This document shows positions 49,726-57,041 of a stretch of 64,000 bases of DNA, one piece after another; the first letter of the stretch is position 1, and every line of letters begins with the position of its first letter. Both the position numbers and the translations under genes were made by a program. Under the pieces are notes generated by a model. That model made no database searches and was not told the DNA's origin. It saw only the letters and a list, made by a program, of their open reading frames with translations. This DNA is from Leifsonia aquatica (GTDB lineage Bacteria > Actinomycetota > Actinomycetes > Actinomycetales > Microbacteriaceae). Where the stretch lies: contig NZ_JACHVP010000003.1 in NCBI RefSeq assembly GCF_014190775.1, forward strand, positions 124,001 through 188,000, written 5' to 3'.

Positions 49726-50760
49726 ATGCAGCAGCGCATCGCCCGCGTCGCGACGGTCGGGGGAGCGGAGGTGGCGTACGCGACCGTCGGCCCCCGCGAC
49801 GGCCGCGCGATCGTGTACGTCTCCGGCTGGCTCAGCCACCTCGAGCGGGGGTGGGCGCTGCCGGAGGAGCGCTCCTTCTCCGCGGGTCTCGCCCAGGGCG
49901 CGCGGCTCGTCCGCTACGACCGCGCCGGTTGCGGACTGTCTCCGGAGCCCGTGCCGAGCCGTCCGCCGTCGCTCGCGTTCGAGCTCGAGCAGCTGGATGC
50001 CGTCGTGGCGACGCTCGGGCCCGAACCGTTCGACCTGGTCGGGGTGTCGATGGGTGCGCTCGTCGCCGTGGCGTGGGCCGCCGCGCACCCCGCGTCCGTG
50101 CGCCGCCTGGTGCTCTACGGCGGCTGGGCCTCCGGTGCGCAGGTCGCCGCGCCCGCCGTTCGGGAGCACCTCCTCGGCCTCGTCGAAGCGCACTGGGGTC
50201 TCGGCTCCGACGTGCTCACCGACGTCTTCGCGCCCGACGCGGGCGCCGCGCTGCGTGCGGAGATCGGCCGGTACCAGCGCGCCTGCTCGACCGCCGCGAC
50301 CGCCCGCGCCCTGCTCGGGATGAGCTACGCGCTCGACGTCAGCGACCTCCTCGGCAGCGTGCGTGCCCCGACGCTGGTCGTGCACCGCGAGCACGACCGC
50401 GCGGCGCCGGTGGCAGAGGCCGAGGCGCTCGCCGCGGGAATCCCGGACGCACGACTCGTCGTGCTGCCCGGGCGATCGCACCTGCCGTACGTGGGCGACG
50501 CGTCGGCCCTCGTGGCGACCATCCGCCGCTTCCTCGGCTTGCGCGCGCTGCGGGAGGGCGGCGGGATGCTGACCGCCCGGCAGCAGGAGGTCGCCGCCCT
50601 CGTCGGCGAGGGCCTCACCAACCGGCAGATCGCGGCGCGGCTCGGCATCGAGGAGCGCTCCGCCGAAGGTCACGTCGACCGCATCCGGCAGCGGCTCGGA
50701 CTCCGCTCCCGTGCGCAGCTCGCGGCCTGGCACTCGGCTCAGCGCGACGGCCGGGCGTGA
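49726..50760 (+). CDS. Alpha/beta hydrolase fused to a LuxR-type HTH
   Basis: A 344-residue fusion. Residues about 1-265 are an alpha/beta hydrolase: VYVSGWLSHLERGW, RLVRYDRAGCGLS, FDLVGVSMGALVAVAWAA (Ser nucleophile), the acid in HREHDRAAPV and His in GRSHLPYVGD. Residues about 285-340 form a LuxR HTH: LTARQQEVAALVGEGLTNRQIAARLGIEERSAEGHVDRIRQRLG. All catalytic residues appear intact, so it may sense a small ester or lactone and regulate transcription. The leaderless ATG 49726 sits six bases after CACAAT. Confidence 0.87.
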   Translation: MQQRIARVATVGGAEVAYATVGPRDGRAIVYVSGWLSHLERGWALPEERSFSAGLAQGARLVRYDRAGCGLSPEPVPSRPPSLAFELEQLDAVVATLGPEPFDLVGVSMGALVAVAWAAAHPASVRRLVLYGGWASGAQVAAPAVREHLLGLVEAHWGLGSDVLTDVFAPDAGAALRAEIGRYQRACSTAATARALLGMSYALDVSDLLGSVRAPTLVVHREHDRAAPVAEAEALAAGIPDARLVVLPGRSHLPYVGDASALVATIRRFLGLRALREGGGMLTARQQEVAALVGEGLTNRQIAARLGIEERSAEGHVDRIRQRLGLRSRAQLAAWHSAQRDGRA

Positions 50761-50843
50761 GAGGCGGAGCCGATGCGGTCGGCGCAGCGAAGTGGGGTGG
50801 TTCCACGCCTGCCCGCGTGGCCCGGAGCGGCGACGCTGAGACC

Positions 50844-51509
50844 ATGACCGAGACCGATACCGAGACCGTCCAGCCGCCCGCCTTCGAACAGCACGCCCTC
50901 CGCGGGCGTTTCAACGCCGCCTTCTTCCACGCGATGGACCCGGTGCTGCAGCGCAGCCTCCAGCCGCACAAAGACCGCGTCTTCGCCGACCTCCCCGGCA
51001 CCGTCGTCGAGATCGGCTCGGGCGTCGGGGCCAACCTCCGCTACCTGCCCTCCGGCGGCACGCTCGTCGCCGTCGAGCCCAACCGGTACATGCACGACGG
51101 GCTCGCGGCCGCGGCGCGCGAGCACGGCATCCACCTGGACCTGCGCGCGCGGGTGGCCGAAGACACCGGCCTCGCCGCGGGGAGCGTCGACACCGTGATC
51201 TCGTCGCTGGTGCTCTGCACCGTGCGGCAGCCGGAGGCGGTGCTCGCGGAGATCCGCCGCATCCTGCGACCGGGCGGCACCTTTCGCTTTGTGGAGCACG
51301 TGGAGGCCGCGCCCCGCACCCCCACCCGGGCGGCGCAGCGCCTGTTCCGCCGGCCGTGGGCATGGACCTTCGAGGGCTGCTCCTGCGAACGCGACCTCGA
51401 GAGCGCGGTCCGGGCCGCCGGGTTCGCGAACGTGGACGTCGAGAGGTACCGCATCCACACGCCGTTCGTCCCGTTCAACACGCAGATCGCGGGGGTGGCG
51501 ACGGTGTAG
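50844..51509 (+). CDS. Class I SAM-dependent methyltransferase
   Basis: A 221-residue methyltransferase. TVVEIGSGVGANLRYLPSGGTLVAVEPN is motif I with the acidic end of strand 2, SVDTVISSLVLCTV is the post-I region, and LRPGGTFRFVEHVEA is motif III. The pattern resembles METTL7/UbiE-like small-molecule methyltransferases. N-terminal 20 residues are Thr/Glu-rich. It is probably a single-gene unit. Confidence 0.83.
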   Translation: MTETDTETVQPPAFEQHALRGRFNAAFFHAMDPVLQRSLQPHKDRVFADLPGTVVEIGSGVGANLRYLPSGGTLVAVEPNRYMHDGLAAAAREHGIHLDLRARVAEDTGLAAGSVDTVISSLVLCTVRQPEAVLAEIRRILRPGGTFRFVEHVEAAPRTPTRAAQRLFRRPWAWTFEGCSCERDLESAVRAAGFANVDVERYRIHTPFVPFNTQIAGVATV

Positions 51510-51610
51510 AGCGGCCCGGTCGAAGATGGTCCCCCGGGACGATCTTTCCGCTCGCGCCGCTGGTACTCCCGCCCGATCCGCCGCCGGGCCGGCCGCCATA
51601 CGTTGAATAC

Positions 51611-52633
51611 ATGAATACCCGCACCGACGGATCCGGCCTTTCCTCCACCCCGAACGACCCTCACGACACCCCGCCGGCCCGCGCGCCGCGCCGCGGGAGG
51701 GCGTTCCTGAAAGTCACCGCGTTCTGGATCGCGGGCCTCGTGGCCGTCGTCGGCGTCACGCTCGCCGTGACCTCCATCTCCAATGCCGTCGCCACGTCGG
51801 CCGAGGCGAAGGAGATCGAACCGTACGGCCAGAGGGTCGACGTCGACGGCAAGAAGATGAACGTCGTCGTGAGCGGGCGGGGCGACCAGACCATCGTGCT
51901 GCTGCCCGGCTTCGGCACGTCGTCGCCGGCCCTCGACTTCGGCCCGCTCACCGAGAAGCTCGACGTGGACTACCGCACCGTCGTCGTGGAGCCGTTCGGC
52001 TACGGCCTGAGCGACCAGACCGACCGGCCTCGCACCTCCGCCAATATCGTCTCCGAGGTGCACGACGCGCTCGGCGAGCTCGACATCCACCGCTACGTGC
52101 TGATGGGGCACTCGATCGCCGGCATCTACGGTCTCGAGTACGCCAACGCCTACCCCGACGAGGTGACCGCGTTCGTCGGCATCGACAGCAGCGTGCCCAC
52201 GCAGCCCGGGATGGATGACGAGCTGCCGATCGGAGCCATGCAGGCCATGAAGTCGCTCGGCCTGATGCGGGTGCTCACCGGCCTGGCAGGCGACCCGTAT
52301 GCCGGGGCGTCGTTCAGCGATGACGCGAAGAAGCAGATGACGATGCTCTCGATGCAGAACAGTCTGAGCCCGACCTACGTGGATGAGACGGAGCACTTCT
52401 CGCAGAACTTCCGCGACGCGCAGCGGCTCACCTTCCCCCGCGACCTCCCGGTGCTCCTGTTCGTTCAGGACGACAACACCGATGTGAAGGGGTGGATGAC
52501 GCTGCACGAGGAGCAGGCGGCGAGCGTCGACCGCGGCGAGGTCGTTCCCCTGCCGGGCGAGCACTACCTCCACCACACCCTGTCGGCGGAGATCGCCCAG
52601 GGCACCGAGCGGTTCCTGAACGAAACCCGCTGA
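51611..52633 (+). CDS. Membrane-anchored alpha/beta hydrolase
   Basis: A 340-residue protein. Residues about 33-58 form one transmembrane segment (AFWIAGLVAVVGVTLAVTSI), with the hydrolase domain outside the membrane. LLPGFGTSSPALDF is the oxyanion segment, YVLMGHSIAGIYGLEYA holds the nucleophile Ser, and GEHYLHHTL includes the likely His. ATG 51611 lies six bases after TACGTT; leaderless. It may act on lipids or cell-wall precursors. Confidence 0.82.
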   Translation: MNTRTDGSGLSSTPNDPHDTPPARAPRRGRAFLKVTAFWIAGLVAVVGVTLAVTSISNAVATSAEAKEIEPYGQRVDVDGKKMNVVVSGRGDQTIVLLPGFGTSSPALDFGPLTEKLDVDYRTVVVEPFGYGLSDQTDRPRTSANIVSEVHDALGELDIHRYVLMGHSIAGIYGLEYANAYPDEVTAFVGIDSSVPTQPGMDDELPIGAMQAMKSLGLMRVLTGLAGDPYAGASFSDDAKKQMTMLSMQNSLSPTYVDETEHFSQNFRDAQRLTFPRDLPVLLFVQDDNTDVKGWMTLHEEQAASVDRGEVVPLPGEHYLHHTLSAEIAQGTERFLNETR

Positions 52634-52679
52634 TCCGCCTGTCGGGTCTCGCTCGTCGCGCCCCGGCGCGGTAACGTGG

Positions 52680-52745
52680 CCCGACGTCGGGGGGACTCGC
52701 CTATCGGGGCGACTCGTCTGGTTCGATTTCCAGAGTCCTCCACCA
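52680..52745 (+). other. tRNA-3'-end-like remnant (no intact tRNA)
   Basis: TCTGG, an eight-base loop TTCGATTT and CCAGA, directly followed by GTCCTCC-A-CCA (ending 52745), imitate a T arm, acceptor strand, discriminator and CCA. GGGGGAC upstream could pair with GTCCTCC. The T loop is one base too long, G53-C61 cannot form normally, and no D or anticodon arm fits, so this is not a working tRNA. It lies 31 bases before the end of a foreign-looking DUF1016 gene and could be an old attachment site, or chance. Confidence 0.25.
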
Positions 52746-52776
52746 TTCGATCCGGGGCCCGAGGTCGCCGGCTCCC

Positions 52777-53811
52777 CTACGTTCCGGACGCCTCAGCCAG
52801 AGCCTTGGTGAGATCATCCGCGGACGGGAGGGCGTGCTTCTCCGCGAGCGGCAGGGCATCGTAGGTATAGGTGCTGACGGCGACAGGCTGCGCTGTGCCT
52901 CCGAGTGAGTACCGGACGACGGCTTCGTTGCGATCCGTGCACAGGAGTATTCCGACGGTGGGCGCATGCATCGGGAGGCGCAAGCGGTCGTCGACGAGCG
53001 CGACGTAGAAGCCCAATTGCCCGGCGCGGGACGGCTCGAAGCGTCCGATCTTCAGCTCGACGACGATGTAGCGCAATTGAACCGTGTGGAAGAAGAGCAG
53101 GTCGATGTAGAAGTCGTCCCCGTCGACGTCGAAGTGCTTCTGTCTGCCGACGAAGGCGAAACCGTCTCCGAGTTCAAGGAGGGTGTGTTCGATTCGTTCT
53201 GTGAGGGCCGCTTCGACGTCGCGTTCGCGCGCCTGATCGCCGACGGCGAGGAAGTCGAACACGTACGGGTCGCGCGTCAGTTGCTGGGCACGAGCGGAGT
53301 CGATCCCGTCGAGGTGGACTTCGAAGTTCGAGGGGGCTGCGCCGACCCGATTTCGCGTGTCGGCTGAGATGCGGTCGACGAGCAAAGCGCGCGACCATCC
53401 CAAGCGCACCGACTCCGCGGCGTACCAGTCTCGGGCTTCCCGGCTGTCCAGCTTGTCGAGGAGCGTCGTGACATGTCCCCAGGGAAGTTGTGCAACAGGC
53501 TGTTGCACAAACGCTTCGATGCTCTTGTCCGGCCACGCTTCCGAGAAAGCTCGCATGTACAGGAGGTTGCGGCGCGACAACCCCCGCATCTCGGGAAAGG
53601 AATCGGCAAGGTCCCTCGCCAGCTGATCGACGACACCGGCTCCCCAACCCGCGATCTGTTGCTGTTCGAGGATCGTGCGGCCGATCGACCAGTAGAGGCC
53701 GATGAGTTCCGAATTCGCAGCGCGTTGGGCGCGTGCCCGGGCCGCGCGAACCCGCTGACGCAGATCCGCGAGCACCATGCCGTAGCCGGGCGGGATCGCG
53801 ATATCTTTCAT
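52777..53811 (-). CDS. DUF1016/YhcG family PD-(D/E)XK nuclease
   Basis: A 344-residue protein. Residues about 15-150 are the DUF1016 N-terminal domain (LYWSIGRTILEQQQIAGWGAGVVDQLA and LSRRNLLYMRAFSEAWP). Residues about 175-335 form the YhcG nuclease fold, with DDFYIDLLFFHTVQLRYIVVELKIGRFEP containing the D...ExK catalytic set. YhcG proteins occur in mobile islands, often next to restriction systems, but none is here. Codon use is noticeably less G/C-biased than in neighbours, suggesting transfer. ATG 53809-53811 is six bases after TACGCT (minus strand); leaderless. Confidence 0.85.
   Translation of the reverse strand: MKDIAIPPGYGMVLADLRQRVRAARARAQRAANSELIGLYWSIGRTILEQQQIAGWGAGVVDQLARDLADSFPEMRGLSRRNLLYMRAFSEAWPDKSIEAFVQQPVAQLPWGHVTTLLDKLDSREARDWYAAESVRLGWSRALLVDRISADTRNRVGAAPSNFEVHLDGIDSARAQQLTRDPYVFDFLAVGDQARERDVEAALTERIEHTLLELGDGFAFVGRQKHFDVDGDDFYIDLLFFHTVQLRYIVVELKIGRFEPSRAGQLGFYVALVDDRLRLPMHAPTVGILLCTDRNEAVVRYSLGGTAQPVAVSTYTYDALPLAEKHALPSADDLTKALAEASGT
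53488..53510. repeat. Perfect 10-bp inverted repeat inside the DUF1016 gene
   Basis: TTGTGCAACA-GGC-TGTTGCACAA lies within the coding region for FVQQPVAQ. Ten perfect pairs with a three-base centre in AT-richer DNA stand out from the surrounding sequence. Confidence 0.6.
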
Positions 53812-53997
53812 ACGACGAGCGTAGTCGCGGCCGCCGACCATGCGGCCCGCCTTGTCCGCGCGATCTGAGAGAACCCGAACCCGCAGCGGCGTCCTTTGCC
53901 GGTCGCGCCCAGTGTGGCCCGCCTAGGCTCGATCGGGTTGGGGAGGCCGGTCTGCACCGGGAGCACGCACTCACGGGGACGACGCGGAAGGAACGGG

Positions 53998-54774
53998 ATG
54001 GCCACGAGCGGACGAGCGCGCCATCGGATCGAGGCCGGGACGACCCGCGCCGGGCGGAGACGGGCTGAGAAGCCCGAGACCGCGAGCCGCTCCGATGACC
54101 GTCACCGCACCGGCCGAGCCGCCGCCTTCACCGCCTCCGCCGCAGCCCTCGCCCTGATCGGCGTCGTCGCCGTCGTGCCACCGGCCGACGCGGCCACCTC
54201 CGCCACCGCGCTCGTCGACGCATCGATGCTCGCTTCGTCGTCGTCGTCCGCGGGCGGTTCCGGCGCCACGAAGAGTCAGCACCTGGCCTTGGCCCGCTTC
54301 GCCGCCTCCACCATCAGCCGCGACACGCCCGTCGCGTCCGCCCTGGCGGGTGTGGTGCAATCCGAAGGCGGCGCCGCCGGAGACCAGGCCGCATCGGCCA
54401 TCATGGACTCCCTCGCCGCGGGAGGCGCCCGGGCCGCGATCGTGAACGCCGCACTGTCGTACCTCGGCACGCCGTACGTCCTCGGCGGCGCGTCGCACTC
54501 CGGCATCGACTGCTCGGGACTCGTGATGGAGGCGTATGCCGCTGCGGGCATATCCCTCGGCCACCTCGTGCACCTGCAGGACGACGCCGGCACCGTGATC
54601 CCCGAGTCGGAGGCGAAGCCGGGCGATCTGGTCGTCTTCGACGACGAGGAGCACATCGGGATCTACCTCGGGAACGGTACGCTGATCCATGCACCCGATG
54701 TCGGACGCGATGTGTCGATCACCACGGTCTGGCAGGGCGTCGCGCACCACTTCACCCGCATCCTTCCCGGCTGA
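53998..54774 (+). CDS. NlpC/P60 family peptidoglycan hydrolase
   Basis: A 258-residue exported protein. A basic N-region (residues 1-40) precedes a hydrophobic signal at about 41-66 (AAAFTASAAALALIGVVAVVPPADAA). The NlpC/P60 domain is at about 140-258: LSYLGTPYVLGGASHSGIDCSGLVMEAYAAAG (Cys nucleophile), EEHIGIYLGNGTLIHAPDVG (His and third polar residue). It would cut peptide stems of the cell wall. ATG 53998 follows AAGGA. A Ser-rich linker precedes the catalytic domain. Confidence 0.87.
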   Translation: MATSGRARHRIEAGTTRAGRRRAEKPETASRSDDRHRTGRAAAFTASAAALALIGVVAVVPPADAATSATALVDASMLASSSSSAGGSGATKSQHLALARFAASTISRDTPVASALAGVVQSEGGAAGDQAASAIMDSLAAGGARAAIVNAALSYLGTPYVLGGASHSGIDCSGLVMEAYAAAGISLGHLVHLQDDAGTVIPESEAKPGDLVVFDDEEHIGIYLGNGTLIHAPDVGRDVSITTVWQGVAHHFTRILPG

Positions 54775-54810
54775 CCCGCCGCGGGAGCCTCGACGCGAAC
54801 GGAGGAACCC

Positions 54811-55089
54811 ATGTCCGTCAGAACCGTCCGAGCACTCTGGTGCATCGTCCCCTTCGCGCTGGTCGTCGCCGTCGTCGCCTTCGCCCTCGTCGGCGCTCCC
54901 GGGATCGATCACGGACTCTCGACCACGAAGGTCCCGTCGCACACCGTCCTGACCCGACGCGAGTGGGTCGACATCGGCATCGGCCTGCTCTTCACCCTGA
55001 TCGCCGTGGTGACGGCCGCGCGACTGCTCGGCGGTCGCCGCCGCACCGCGCCAGCCCCAGAACCCGCTGACGCGCTCGTCACCAACTGA
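54811..55089 (+). CDS. Small two-helix membrane protein
   Basis: A 92-residue protein with hydrophobic segments at about 8-29 and 54-73 and a basic, Pro-rich tail. No family recognised. ATG 54811 follows GGAGG by five bases. It lies 36 bases after the NlpC/P60 gene, so the two may be co-transcribed. Confidence 0.6.
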   Translation: MSVRTVRALWCIVPFALVVAVVAFALVGAPGIDHGLSTTKVPSHTVLTRREWVDIGIGLLFTLIAVVTAARLLGGRRRTAPAPEPADALVTN

Positions 55090-55114
55090 CTTCGCCGAGC
55101 ATCCCTCTCCGGGT

Positions 55115-55176
55115 GCCGAGGTTCACGTAGTGGCGGCTTCGGGTCCCGGAATGAGCGCAACGACGTGAACCTCGGC
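55115..55176. repeat. 62-bp palindromic intergenic element, copy B
   Basis: GCCGAGGTTCACGTAGTGGCG pairs with the inverted CGCAACGACGTGAACCTCGGC with few mismatches, and the centre carries GGGTCCCGGAATGAGCGC. Same length as copies A and C. It begins 25 bases after the upstream stop. Confidence 0.85.
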
Positions 55177-55199
55177 GCCACGCTGGCTAGGCTCCCGGC

Positions 55200-55643
55200 A
55201 TGGGGACCTGGGGGAGGCGCATCGTGGCGGCCGGGCTGGCGGCCGCGCTCGCGCTGACACTCGCGGGTTGCGGGTCGTCGGCCCGTCTCGGGATCGACCG
55301 CTGCCTGCCCGCACCGCTCGAGGTGACGCCGCCAGGGCCGGACGCGGGAACCACGGTCACCGTCTCCAGCCCCGCTGCGGAATGCGACCTCGGCTACTCC
55401 GCGGGGCACACCTACTCCGTCACGCTCGTTGCGGAAGGAGTGCCGGGCACCCCGGGCACCCGGACGTCGCCGGTGGAGGTGGAGGTCGCCGCCGACGGTT
55501 CCTTCAGCGTCCCCCTCGCGATACCGGACGACTTCCCGCGCGGCGACGCGTCCGTCGTCGTGAGCGGGAGCCCGTACGACGAGTGCGGGAAGGACGGCAC
55601 CGGATCCTGCGCCGGCTACACCGCGGCCGTTCACGTCCGCTGA
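55200..55643 (+). CDS. Putative lipoprotein
   Basis: A 147-residue lipoprotein: positively charged start, hydrophobic run, lipobox TLAGCGSS (Cys at about 24). The mature part has two further Cys pairs that could be disulphides and an Ig-like beta pattern (VTVSSPAAECDLGYSAGHTYSVTLV). Function unknown. ATG 55200 is six bases after TAGGCT, so leaderless. A 62-bp palindromic element stands on either side. Confidence 0.72.
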   Translation: MGTWGRRIVAAGLAAALALTLAGCGSSARLGIDRCLPAPLEVTPPGPDAGTTVTVSSPAAECDLGYSAGHTYSVTLVAEGVPGTPGTRTSPVEVEVAADGSFSVPLAIPDDFPRGDASVVVSGSPYDECGKDGTGSCAGYTAAVHVR

Positions 55644-55648
55644 CCGAG

Positions 55649-55710
55649 GCCGAGGTTCACGTAGTAGCGGCTTCGCGGCACGGAACAGGCGCAACAACGT
55701 GAACCTCGGC
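55649..55710. repeat. 62-bp palindromic intergenic element, copy C
   Basis: Starts with GCCGAGGTTCACGTAGTAGC and ends with the inverted CAACAACGTGAACCTCGGC. The centre differs (GCGGCACGGAACAGGCGC), showing drift between copies. It begins five bases after the lipoprotein stop. Confidence 0.85.
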
Positions 55711-55816
55711 GGATGTCAAGGTCCTCGGCCCCGGAATGGCCCGGTGGTACGGTCGTGGTCCGGGCCCGTGCGGGCGGGCGCGGGATGGCCGAGCACCCGC
55801 GCTGAAGGCAGGGGAC

Positions 55817-56947
55817 ATGAAGCGCAGAAGCGATCCGGAGGCCGTGGCGGGCTCGCCCGCCGCCAGCGCCGCTCCCCATAGAGGTGCCCTGCGCCGCATC
55901 CACCCCTTCACCTTCGGACTGGTCGGCGCCCTGGGCGTGCTGGTCGCCCTGCTGATCGGCTCCGTCATCGGCCAGCTCTCGACGGTGCTCGTCTACATCG
56001 GGCTCGCGCTGTTCCTGGCCCTCGGCCTCGACCCCATCGTCTCGTTCATCGAGCGCAAGCTCCCGCGCGGCGCCGCGGTCAGCATCGTGGTCGCCGTGGT
56101 GATCCTGGCGTTCGCGGGGATCATCCTCGCCATCGTCCCCGTGCTCGTGCAGCAGATCACGCACCTGGTGCAGACGTTGCCGACCACGATCGAGGACTTC
56201 ACCAAGAGCAGTTGGTACAAGGACGTCACGAACCAGTACGGCGACAGCATCCAGCAGGGTCTGGACGGCGTGCTCAACTTCTTCAAGGACCCGGGCAACC
56301 TCGCCACCATCGGCGGCGGGCTGATCGCCGTCGGCGCGGGCATCGCCGGTGGCCTGACCGGCGTGACGATCGTGCTCATCCTGACCCTCTACTTCATGGC
56401 GTCGCTGCGCTCGATCAAGCGGATCGCCGCCCGCTTCGTGCCGGAGTACCGCCGCGAGGGCTTCGCCGAGCTCGTCGACGACGTCTCCGGTGCGGTCGGC
56501 CGCTACGTGATCGGGCAGGCGAGCCTGGCGCTGATCAACGGCATCCTGAGCCTGATCTTCCTCACGATCATCGGGGCGCCCCAGCCTGCGCTCCTCGCCC
56601 TGATCGCCTTCCTCGGATCGCTGATCCCGCTGGTCGGAACACTGATCGGCGCGATCATCAACTCGCTGATCTGTCTGCTCGCGTCGCCCCTCACCGCGCT
56701 CGTCGCGTTCATCTACTACCTGGTTTACATGCAGGTGGAGGCGTACGTGCTCAGCCCGCGCATCATGAACAAGGCCGTGGCGGTGCCGGGCGCGATCGTC
56801 GTCATCGCGGCGGTCGGCGGCGGCACGATCGGCGGGATCCTCGGGGCCCTCGTCGCGATCCCGGTCGCGGCCAGCGCGATCATCATCATCCAGAAGGTCG
56901 TCTTCCCGGCGCAGGACCGCAAGGTCGTTCCCCCGATCGACGCATAA
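55817..56947 (+). CDS. AI-2E family transporter
   Basis: A 376-residue membrane protein of the AI-2 exporter/PerM family, with about eight helices. Signature segments: LYIGLALFLALGLDPIVSFIERKLPRGAAV, a central segment with FTKSSWYKDVTNQYGDSIQQ, and the closing MQVEAYVLSPRIMNKAV...PGAIVVIAAVGGGTIGGILGALVAIPVAASA. ATG 55817 follows AGGGGAC. Members export small molecules or ions; substrate unknown. Confidence 0.86.
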   Translation: MKRRSDPEAVAGSPAASAAPHRGALRRIHPFTFGLVGALGVLVALLIGSVIGQLSTVLVYIGLALFLALGLDPIVSFIERKLPRGAAVSIVVAVVILAFAGIILAIVPVLVQQITHLVQTLPTTIEDFTKSSWYKDVTNQYGDSIQQGLDGVLNFFKDPGNLATIGGGLIAVGAGIAGGLTGVTIVLILTLYFMASLRSIKRIAARFVPEYRREGFAELVDDVSGAVGRYVIGQASLALINGILSLIFLTIIGAPQPALLALIAFLGSLIPLVGTLIGAIINSLICLLASPLTALVAFIYYLVYMQVEAYVLSPRIMNKAVAVPGAIVVIAAVGGGTIGGILGALVAIPVAASAIIIIQKVVFPAQDRKVVPPIDA

Positions 56948-56989
56948 GTCGGCCAGGGTCCGCCGAAGGGGCGATTCGGCCGTTTTGCC

Positions 56990-57013
56990 ATGTCGGCAAA
57001 CTTTGTCCGACAT
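56990..57013. promoter_or_regulatory. FadR/GntR operator candidate
   Basis: ATGTCGG and CCGACAT are seven-base perfect arms, separated by ten bases, 28 bases before the regulator start and just upstream of its -10 TAGCGT (57029-57034). The arms' position fits autorepression. Confidence 0.6.
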
Positions 57014-57041
57014 TTGATCATTTGCTGCTAGCGTGGCCGTC

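Noticed and set aside
52680-52745. A working tRNA gene
   Set aside because: T loop of eight bases, no D or anticodon arm of the right size, and no intact G53-C61 pair; kept only as a possible remnant.
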